Shown piece after piece: positions 22,828 through 28,559 of a stretch of DNA of 28,559 nucleotides (positions are counted from its first letter, which is position 1; each line of letters begins with the position of its first letter). This stretch comes from CAYVUM01 sp964619055 (lineage in GTDB: Bacteria; Pseudomonadota; Alphaproteobacteria; Rhodospirillales; Defluviicoccaceae), in NCBI GenBank assembly GCA_964619055.1, contig CAZUDB010000047.1, forward strand, positions 1 to 28,559, written 5' to 3'. A program made the position numbers and the translations under genes. The notes beneath the pieces are model-generated. The model saw only the letters and a list, made by a program, of their open reading frames with translations, did not search any database and was not told the DNA's origin.

Positions 22828-23607
22828 ATGAAGTATGCACTGATTGACGGGATCCGTCGAGAAGCCGAACCACGCCTTTCGGGCAAATGTCTAGCTTGCG
22901 TGTCCACCATGGTAGCGAAATGCGGAGAGGTCAGGGTGTGGCACTGGGCTCACTATCGGAAACCTGACTGCGACCACTGGTGGGAATCCGAGACCGAATG
23001 GCACCGCCATTGGAAGAATCAGTTTCCCGCAGATTGGCAAGAGGTCGTTCTCCGGGCCGAAACCGGTGAAAAGCACATCGCCGACGTGAAGACGGAGCAC
23101 GGGCTGGTTATCGAGTTCCAGCATTCGCCCCTCAAACCAGAGGAACGTCGGTCTCGCGAAGCGTTTTACGGGCAGATGGTCTGGGTTGTGGACGCCCTAA
23201 GGAAAGAAAGGGATCTAAAATGGTTTTGTGAGGCACTAGCGCGTTCGCCAATTATCGTAGAGAACCCTCTTATTTATCGCATCTCTACGTATAAATGCGC
23301 GCTCTTAGAAGGCTGGATCGACGCTAAAATGCCTGTTCTTTTCGACGCCGGAGAAAGTCCTCCTTACGGAAGTAGGTTTCCTTTCGACCAGCCGGTGCTT
23401 TGGCAACTCTACGCGAATAGCTCGGATAGTTGGGCGTACATGTTGGCAGTTTCGAAGGCTAAGTTCAAACAAGCCATGTTAACGGGAGCACGAATCCTAG
23501 ACATCGACTTCTCGAACGAGATTACATCCGGGCTAGAGGTCTTACAAATGAACACGCACGCAGCCTTAGAGCTTCGACCAATTATCGTCAGCCAAATGGA
23601 AAGCTGA
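22828..23607 (+). CDS. CoiA-like competence/nuclease-family protein
   Basis: The 259-residue protein shows the CoiA layout: an N-terminal zinc-finger-like segment (GKCLACVSTMVAKCGEVRVWHWAHY), then ESETEWHRHWKNQFP, and a PD-(D/E)XK-like nuclease core HIADVKTEHGLVIEFQHSPL (Asp, Glu-x-Gln) followed by RSREAFYGQMVWVVDA. CoiA promotes recombination during competence in Gram-positive bacteria, but in proteobacteria such proteins are usually found in acquired regions and may be stand-alone nucleases. The C-terminal 100 residues are not recognisable. Composition is lower in GC than flanking genes. It converges on the UspA gene with a 12-bp gap. Confidence 0.78.
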   Translation: MKYALIDGIRREAEPRLSGKCLACVSTMVAKCGEVRVWHWAHYRKPDCDHWWESETEWHRHWKNQFPADWQEVVLRAETGEKHIADVKTEHGLVIEFQHSPLKPEERRSREAFYGQMVWVVDALRKERDLKWFCEALARSPIIVENPLIYRISTYKCALLEGWIDAKMPVLFDAGESPPYGSRFPFDQPVLWQLYANSSDSWAYMLAVSKAKFKQAMLTGARILDIDFSNEITSGLEVLQMNTHAALELRPIIVSQMES

Positions 23608-23619
23608 GAAGGCCCCCCC

Positions 23620-24132
23620 TCACGCGATCAGGTCGATCTGCTCGTCGGTGAGGCCGCCGGGGACGATGGTGACGGGGATGGGCAGCTTGCCGATCCGTTT
23701 CATGACGTGGGTGATCAGCCGGCCCGGTCCCTCGCCACCGCCCGTGGCCGCCCCCAGCACCAGGATCGAGTAGGCCGCCTCGTCCTCCTCGATCAGGTCC
23801 ATCAATTCTTCCGTCAGCTTGCCCTCGCGCACGTGGACCACGGGCATCGCCCCGGACAGGTTGTGGACCACCTTGGCCACCACCTGCAGCATCTCCTCCG
23901 CCTGCTCGCGCCGTTCCTCCTCCATCAGGTGGCCGACGGCCATCCAGTGCTGGAACTCCACGGGCTCGATCACGTACAGGAGGGCGACCCGACCGCTGGT
24001 GCGCTTGGCCCGCCGGCAGGCGTAGCGCAGGGCCTGGTGCAGCTCCGCCGTTTCGTCCACCACGCAAAGGAAGGTGCGGGGTCCGGACCCGGTGGCGGGC
24101 GTCGGCGGGGTGTCGGCCGACTGGGTTGTCAT
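23620..24132 (-). CDS. Universal stress protein (UspA family)
   Basis: The 170-residue protein has a single UspA domain: TFLCVVDETAELHQALRYACRRAKRT, VALLYVIEPVEF, and the ILVLGAATGGGEGPGRLITHVMKRI loop that resembles the ATP-binding G-2x-G-9x-G(S/T) pattern, ending PIPVTIVPGG. It is likely a nucleotide-binding stress protein of the cytosol. It lies 3 bp downstream of the TIGR02186 gene and is the last gene of the TauE - TIGR02186 - Usp operon, an arrangement seen in many alphaproteobacteria. Confidence 0.92.
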   Translation of the reverse strand: MTTQSADTPPTPATGSGPRTFLCVVDETAELHQALRYACRRAKRTSGRVALLYVIEPVEFQHWMAVGHLMEEERREQAEEMLQVVAKVVHNLSGAMPVVHVREGKLTEELMDLIEEDEAAYSILVLGAATGGGEGPGRLITHVMKRIGKLPIPVTIVPGGLTDEQIDLIA

Positions 24133-24135
24133 CCC

Positions 24136-24900
24136 CTATCCCTTGCGAAACACCGCACTCGCCGTCCATCCTGCCACCACCGCGATAATGATGGCAAGGA
24201 CGCCATAGGCGAACGCATAGTTGTGGGCGAAGTCGAACACCTGCGCTTCAAATCCCAGTTTTGAGACGACAAGCGGCGTGATTTCGGCACTTTCCACCTC
24301 GCCGTCGCGCAGCAAGTAGGTGGAGACCGTATAGGTCCCGGTGGGCGCGGTCGCCGGCAAGCGGATGTCGACGCGGAACAGGCGGTCGCCGATGAAGGTT
24401 ATCTTGGCGGCCTCGCGGCTATACAGATCCAACTCTTGCATGGATTGGATCAAGGCCGTGCGGAACTCCTCGACACGGGCCTCGTGCACGCCTTCGGGGG
24501 GCTCGACCCGGATGTAGCGGGGAGCCAGTTCGTGGCGGACCCGCACGCTGTCGCGGGCGATTTCGTCCACGGGGCCGGAGGCGGCGTCCGCATAGAACCC
24601 CGGCACATCCTCGAACGTCATCTCGGCCTCGTTGACCCAAATGCCGGCGACGCGGCCCTTGCGGCGGACCACCTTTTGCTTGCGCGGGCCCAGCACGACC
24701 ACGGCCACGTCGCCGCCGTCCTCGATGGCGCCGAACAGCAGCACATCCGCGCCGGTGAAGCCCGTGGTGATGGCGACCAGGTGGTCCGAGATGTCGGCCA
24801 CCAGCTCCGTGGCATCCGCGCGCGGGGGCGGCATGGTCAGGGCCATGGTCACGCTCAGCAGGATCGCCGCCAGCATCGCGGGGACGCGCGCGCGGTTCAT
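24136..24900 (-). CDS. TIGR02186-family membrane protein
   Basis: The 254-residue protein has an N-terminal signal peptide or anchor (AMLAAILLSVTMALTM), a periplasmic body opening ELVADISDHLVAITTGFTGADVLLFGAIE, and a C-terminal membrane helix YAFAYGVLAIIIAVVAGWTA. This fits the alphaproteobacterial TIGR02186 / Alph_Pro_TM family, whose role is unknown; it regularly accompanies TauE/SafE permeases and may be their accessory subunit (inference). Its start overlaps the permease stop by 4 bp, indicating coupling. Confidence 0.9.
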   Translation of the reverse strand: MNRARVPAMLAAILLSVTMALTMPPPRADATELVADISDHLVAITTGFTGADVLLFGAIEDGGDVAVVVLGPRKQKVVRRKGRVAGIWVNEAEMTFEDVPGFYADAASGPVDEIARDSVRVRHELAPRYIRVEPPEGVHEARVEEFRTALIQSMQELDLYSREAAKITFIGDRLFRVDIRLPATAPTGTYTVSTYLLRDGEVESAEITPLVVSKLGFEAQVFDFAHNYAFAYGVLAIIIAVVAGWTASAVFRKG

Positions 24901-25814
24901 GAGCCGACCGTGACTTCAACGCCGTACAGGTTGTCCGGCGTCGCCACCAGGTCGAACACCAGCTTGCCGCACACCGCCAGCACCAGCAGCGCCAGCAGCA
25001 CGCGCAGCTGGTCGCCCCGCAAGAGCGCGCCGGCACGGGCCCCGAACTGGGCACCGATGACGCCGCCGAGCAGCAGCAGCAGTGCCAGCACCACGTCCAC
25101 GGTCTGGTTGGTGACGGCCTGCAGCACGGTCACGTTGGCAGTCACGAAAATGATCTGAAACAGCGACGTGCCGCCCACCACGCCCGTGGCCATGCCGAGC
25201 AGGTAGATCATCCCCGGCACCTTTATGAAACCCCCGCCCACGCCCATGATCGCCGCCAGCACGCCCACCAGGAAGCCGACGCCGATGGGCAGGATCGCGC
25301 TGATGTACAGGCGCGATCGACGGAAGCGGATCTTGAAGGGCAGGGAGTCGCGCCAGCTCCGGGCCGCGCGCTCCGGCGGCGGCCGGCCGCGACGACGGCC
25401 GATCATCGCGTTGAGGCTTTCGATCAGCATCAACAGGCCGATAATGCCGAGAAACACCACGAATGACAGGCGAATGACCAGGTCGACCTGGCCTAACTGG
25501 CGGAGCAGGGTGAACACACCAACGCCGACAGTGGAGCCGACGAACCCGCCGATCAGGAGGATCAGGCCCATCTTGACGTCCACATTGCCGCGGCGCCAGT
25601 GGGCCAGCACGCCGGAGACCGAGGAGGCGACAATCTGGTTGGCCTCGGTGGCGACGGCGACGGGAGCCGGAATGCCGATGAAAATCAGCAGCGGTGTCAT
25701 CAGGAAGCCGCCGCCGACGCCGAACAGACCCGACAGGAACCCCACCATCCCGCCGAGACCCAGGATCAGGAAGACATTGACCGAGACCTCGGCGATGGGC
25801 AGGTAGATGTCCAT
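24897..25814 (-). CDS. TauE/SafE-family sulfite/organosulfonate exporter
   Basis: The 305-residue permease has about eight hydrophobic segments and the duplicated family signature: GFLSGLFGVGGGFLMTPLLIFIGIP in the first half and GVLAAIMGVGGGFIKVPGMIYLLGM in the second. TauE/SafE proteins are thought to export sulfite or sulfoacetate, or to import other sulfur anions; the substrate here is not evident. It is the first gene of the operon with TIGR02186 and UspA, and divergent from the DUF3500 gene across 87 bp that must hold both promoters. Confidence 0.93.
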   Translation of the reverse strand: MDIYLPIAEVSVNVFLILGLGGMVGFLSGLFGVGGGFLMTPLLIFIGIPAPVAVATEANQIVASSVSGVLAHWRRGNVDVKMGLILLIGGFVGSTVGVGVFTLLRQLGQVDLVIRLSFVVFLGIIGLLMLIESLNAMIGRRRGRPPPERAARSWRDSLPFKIRFRRSRLYISAILPIGVGFLVGVLAAIMGVGGGFIKVPGMIYLLGMATGVVGGTSLFQIIFVTANVTVLQAVTNQTVDVVLALLLLLGGVIGAQFGARAGALLRGDQLRVLLALLVLAVCGKLVFDLVATPDNLYGVEVTVGS

Positions 25815-25901
25815 CGGTGGGGCTGTTGTTCTCCGCCCGGAAGATGTGGGGCACGCCGGATCGACACCCCCTAGATCGCCAACGGGAGATGTCCACCCAC
25901 C

Positions 25902-26831
25902 ATGCCATGGATGACTGATCGGCTGACTGTTATTCCGTTCTTAGCAAAGGGCTTCTTCGATGTCACGGCCCGCCGCGGGCGGCTCCGCAGTCCGTTGCGC
26001 AAGCGTTGCAGAAGCGTCGCGGTCGCGGTTCTGGCGCTGGCCTTCATCAGTGTATTGAAGGCCCAGGCGGCCGCGGAGGATCCCGTGGCGGCGGCGGAAG
26101 CGGTGATCGCGACCCTGTCTCCGTCGGAATCGGACGCGGCGCGCTTTGCGGTCGATGACGGGGAGCGGGCGCGCTTCCGCCTGACCCCGGGTCGTCGCGG
26201 CGGCCTTGCCCTCAACGCCATGGATGCCGGGACGCGGGCCGCCACGTTCGAATTCCTGAGGGCAACACTCGGGCCGGACGGAGCGGCGCTGGTGGACACG
26301 ATCATCGAGCGCGAGGCGATCCTGGGTCGGCTCGAAGGCCGACCCGGCTACCGCGATCCGGACCTGTACTACCTGGCTCTGTTCGGCGAGCCCGGCGAGG
26401 GCCGATGGGGGTTTCGGTTCGAAGGCCACCATTTGTCCCTGAACCACGCTTACGACGGCCCTGTGCTGGTCTCGGTCGTGCCGTTCGCGCTGGGCGCCAA
26501 TCCGGAGCGCCATGAGGGCGAGGGCGTGCCGAGGACGGTCCTGACCGGCGTCCACGAGGCGGCCCGGGATGTGCCCGCCGGGGGACCCGGTTCGGGCGGC
26601 GGTGCTGCCCTGACGGCGATGCTGGAGCGGCTGCTGATCGCCGCACCGGCGCCGTTCCGCGAGGTCTATGCCCGTGACTTGGCGGCACGGCTGGCTAACG
26701 GCGACTGGCGGCTCACCAATGGCGGGTTTCGGCTGGAGGGCGACGGCATCGACATCGAGATGACCGGCCTGAACCGCAACCACATCCACATAACGGTGGA
26801 GGACAACCGCAACGATTTCGGCGGTCTATGA
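25902..26831 (+). CDS. Exported DUF3500-domain protein
   Basis: The 309-residue protein has a hydrophobic export segment near residues 38-57 (SVAVAVLALAFISVLKAQA) after an unusually long, basic N-region, which suggests the true start may be further in, although no better ATG is evident. The body shows the DUF3500 hallmark WGFRFEGHHLSLNHAY followed by VPFALGANPERHEGEG and the closing GLNRNHIHITVEDNRNDFGG. The His-rich segments suggest metal binding, but no activity is established. It converges on the NUDIX gene with a 13-bp gap. Confidence 0.85.
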   Translation: MPWMTDRLTVIPFLAKGFFDVTARRGRLRSPLRKRCRSVAVAVLALAFISVLKAQAAAEDPVAAAEAVIATLSPSESDAARFAVDDGERARFRLTPGRRGGLALNAMDAGTRAATFEFLRATLGPDGAALVDTIIEREAILGRLEGRPGYRDPDLYYLALFGEPGEGRWGFRFEGHHLSLNHAYDGPVLVSVVPFALGANPERHEGEGVPRTVLTGVHEAARDVPAGGPGSGGGAALTAMLERLLIAAPAPFREVYARDLAARLANGDWRLTNGGFRLEGDGIDIEMTGLNRNHIHITVEDNRNDFGGL

Positions 26832-26844
26832 CGGCCGCCCGCGC

Positions 26845-27309
26845 CTAAGGACTGCCGTCCGGCCACAGCGCGCGGGCGCGCTCGATCACCCGCAGCGTCT
26901 CGCACCACAGGCCGAGATCCGAGAGGTCCGCAAACGGCACCCAGGCCGCCTCCGCCGCATCGTCGCCGGCTTGCAGGTCCCCGGACAGCGGCGTGGCGGC
27001 ATGGTTGATCAGCGTGTAATGCCACTGCACCCGGCCGGTACGATCCCGCTCGATCAGGTCGACCACGTCGACCAGACCGAGGATGTGAACCCGCAAACCG
27101 GTTTCCTCCAAAACCTCCCGTAACGCGGCCTCCTCGACCGTTTCGCCCAGGCCCTGGCGGCCGCCGGGCAGGCTCCATTCCCCCGCCTTGGGCGGCGTGG
27201 CGCGCCGGATCAGGAGCACCGCGCCGGGCTTCAGCACGATCGTGCCGACGCCGATGGCCGGGCGGTCGGGCGGCGTGCCGGGGGCCGTCCGCTGCGTGCG
27301 CGTGGTCAT
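26845..27309 (-). CDS. NUDIX hydrolase
   Basis: The 154-residue protein carries a complete Nudix box, GGRQGLGETVEEAALREVLEETG, which fits Gx5Ex7REUxEExGU and provides the metal-binding Glu residues. Flanking strands (VGTIVLKPGAVLLIRRATPP, WSLPGG) match the ADP-ribose pyrophosphatase/MutT-like group; the exact nucleotide substrate is unknown. It is divergent from the DUF502 gene across 89 bp containing the palindrome CTTATAAG (27347-27354), which could serve as a -10 region in either direction. Confidence 0.95.
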   Translation of the reverse strand: MTTRTQRTAPGTPPDRPAIGVGTIVLKPGAVLLIRRATPPKAGEWSLPGGRQGLGETVEEAALREVLEETGLRVHILGLVDVVDLIERDRTGRVQWHYTLINHAATPLSGDLQAGDDAAEAAWVPFADLSDLGLWCETLRVIERARALWPDGSP

Positions 27310-27398
27310 GGGATGGTGGTTCCGCCCTTTTCCTGCCTGGGGCCCTCTTATAAGCTGAAAATCCGGCGCGATGGAGAGTTAGAGGACCAAGACACGGC

Positions 27399-28253
27399 AT
27401 GACAGACGCCCCAGACGGCAGCACCGACGAAACATCGAAGCGATCCGGCGGCCGCCGGGCGCGTAAGCGCCGGGAGCAGAAGCCCGCGGAGCCGCCGCCG
27501 CCGCCCACCCTGCACATGCGGCTGAGCGCCCGGCTCAGGGCCTATTTCTTTGCCGGCATTCTGGTGGTGGCCCCGGTCTCCATCACCATTTACCTGGCCT
27601 GGCTGATCGTCAGCTTCATCGACGAGCGGGTCGCGGCGCTGATCCCGGCCCAATACAACCCCGAAACCTACCTGCCGTTCGCGCTGCCGGGGCTCGGCGT
27701 CGTCATCGTGGTACTCGCGCTGATCCTGATCGGCGCGTTCACGGCCGGATTCTTCGGGCGCATGCTGATGCGCACCTACGAGGGCCTGCTGAACCGGATG
27801 CCGGTGGTGCGCTCCGTCTACGGCGCCATCAAGCAGATCATCGAGACCGTGCTGGCCCAGCAGTCGGCGGCGTTCCGCGAGGCGGTGCTGGTGGAATACC
27901 CGCGCCGGGGCCTATGGGCGATCGCCTTCATCACCGGGCGCACGGAGGGGGAGGTCCAGAACCTGACCGACGAGGAGACGGTCAACATCTTCCTGCCGAC
28001 GACCCCCAATCCCACCTCCGGCTTCCTGCTGTTCGTGCCGCGCAAGGACATCGTGCCGCTATCCATGACCGTGGAGGAGGCCATCAAGATGGTGATCTCC
28101 GGCGGCATCGTGACCCCGCCGGACCGCCGCCCCGATTATGAGCAGGCGGAGCCGCAGATCACCGTTTCTCAATACGAGGATTTGGACGTGGTCCGGGAGC
28201 GGGAGCGGGGACCGATCCTGGCGCCGCGCGAGCGCGTGCCGGCCGAGGAGTAG
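27399..28253 (+). CDS. DUF502 membrane protein
   Basis: The 284-residue protein has a charged, Pro-rich N-terminus (KPAEPPPPPT), two membrane helices (AYFFAGILVVAPVSITIYLAWLIV and GLGVVIVVLALILIGAFTAGFF) and the DUF502 core RMPVVRSVYGAIKQIIETV, then TTPNPTSGFLLFVPRKDIVPLSMTVEEAIKMVISGGIV. The function is unknown; the family is widespread in proteobacteria. The Arg/Glu-rich C-terminus is cytoplasmic or periplasmic and poorly conserved. The ATG follows an AGAGGACCAAG stretch. Confidence 0.93.
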   Translation: MTDAPDGSTDETSKRSGGRRARKRREQKPAEPPPPPTLHMRLSARLRAYFFAGILVVAPVSITIYLAWLIVSFIDERVAALIPAQYNPETYLPFALPGLGVVIVVLALILIGAFTAGFFGRMLMRTYEGLLNRMPVVRSVYGAIKQIIETVLAQQSAAFREAVLVEYPRRGLWAIAFITGRTEGEVQNLTDEETVNIFLPTTPNPTSGFLLFVPRKDIVPLSMTVEEAIKMVISGGIVTPPDRRPDYEQAEPQITVSQYEDLDVVRERERGPILAPRERVPAEE

Positions 28254-28271
28254 GCGCGACGGGCGTGGTTT

Positions 28272-28296
28272 CGCGATCTACTAGTAGATAGTCGCG
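28272..28296. repeat. Hairpin with nested 12-bp palindrome after the DUF502 gene
   Basis: CGCGA and TCGCG flank TCTACTAGTAGA, itself a perfect 12-bp palindrome, so the stem is 5 bp plus an inner 4-5 bp with a small bulge. It lies 19 bp past the DUF502 stop. No direct T-run follows, so it may be a weak terminator or a protein site. Confidence 0.55.
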
Positions 28297-28364
28297 GCGG
28301 TAAGGCCCATAAAAAAGCGCTGGCGCGTCAATGTTCTATTTTCGTTCTTTGAGGCATTCTAAAG

Positions 28365-28380
28365 TGTTTCACGTGAAACA
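28365..28380. promoter_or_regulatory. parS centromere site (ParB binding)
   Basis: TGTTTCACGTGAAACA is a perfect 16-bp palindrome identical to the widely conserved bacterial chromosomal parS consensus bound by ParB. ParB nucleates here, spreads and partitions the origin region; in alphaproteobacteria such sites usually lie within tens of kilobases of the origin, near mnmG-rsmG-parA-parB. The parAB genes are not in this window. Confidence 0.92.
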
Positions 28381-28559
28381 GTTTGGAATGGCTCCAAACG
28401 TCCGTACAGCGCATTGAATTTACGCCGAAAATAAATACCCATAGCCCACCGACGGTGTTTTGCCTGGCGGCTTGTCGGTTTTCGCGGGGCGGGGCGGTTC
28501 CCGGGGCCAAGGCCACGGTTATCCCGTACCGGTTAGGGCTGTTCGTGGATGGCCGGGAC

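Larger units (their letters stand above)
28254..28559. other. Intergenic region with hairpin and parS, window end
   Basis: No gene is recognised in these 306 bp. It holds the 28272-28296 hairpin and the parS palindrome; both are listed separately. The minus-strand open frame that reads through parS lacks a domain. Confidence 0.6.

Noticed and set aside
28328..28516. Short minus-strand frame reading FHVKHF across parS
   Set aside because: The peptide is just the translation of the parS palindrome; no start context or domain.

Overview
The window (about 28.6 kb, GC-rich, no rRNA, tRNA or CRISPR array seen) looks like chromosome of an alphaproteobacterium, probably a Rhodospirillales-like or related marine/soil lineage. 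The signs are VPLPA/PEP-type C-terminal sorting tails, the TauE/SafE - TIGR02186 - UspA trio typical of alphaproteobacteria, a DUF502 membrane protein and a perfect ParB-type parS site near the right end. The species cannot be named from the sequence alone.

Left part (1-8260): a tight phosphoribulokinase - transketolase - ribulose-phosphate epimerase operon (Calvin-cycle regeneration genes, RuBisCO not in the window), a convergent SLC13/TrkA-C type transporter, and a translationally coupled thioesterase - GNAT - nitrilase operon.

Middle part (8391-20293): an accessory region rich in exported proteins. Six proteins carry an N-terminal signal peptide plus a C-terminal VPLPA/PEP-CTERM-like tail (Pro-rich motif, hydrophobic helix, Arg cluster): an endonuclease/exonuclease/phosphatase-fold enzyme, two paralogous beta-rich proteins of unknown function, a phytase-like esterase, a purple-acid-phosphatase-like metallophosphoesterase, and one further unknown. 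Three of the six belong to phosphoester-cleaving folds, which suggests surface-retained phosphorus scavenging (inference). Between them lie a PAS protein, a membrane-anchored unknown, an AAC(3)-I-like acetyltransferase next to a secreted avidin-family protein, a MerR regulator with a carboxymuconolactone-decarboxylase-family gene, and an AraC regulator. The two paralogous sorting-signal genes each have a duplicated upstream block with a GTCAAAA-N-TTTTGAC palindrome about 75 bp ahead of a sigma-54-like -24/-12 element. A decayed 3' end of the aac(3)-like gene sits in front of the second copy, so the unit seems to have arisen by segmental duplication.

Right part (20483-28559): an EthD-domain gene, a LOG/SLOG-type nucleotide-binding protein, a lower-GC pair (DUF3800 protein and CoiA-like nuclease) that may be a small acquired island, then core-type genes (UspA, TIGR02186, TauE/SafE, DUF3500, NUDIX, DUF502). 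The last 300 bp hold a hairpin and the parS site, suggesting that the replication-origin/parAB region is near.
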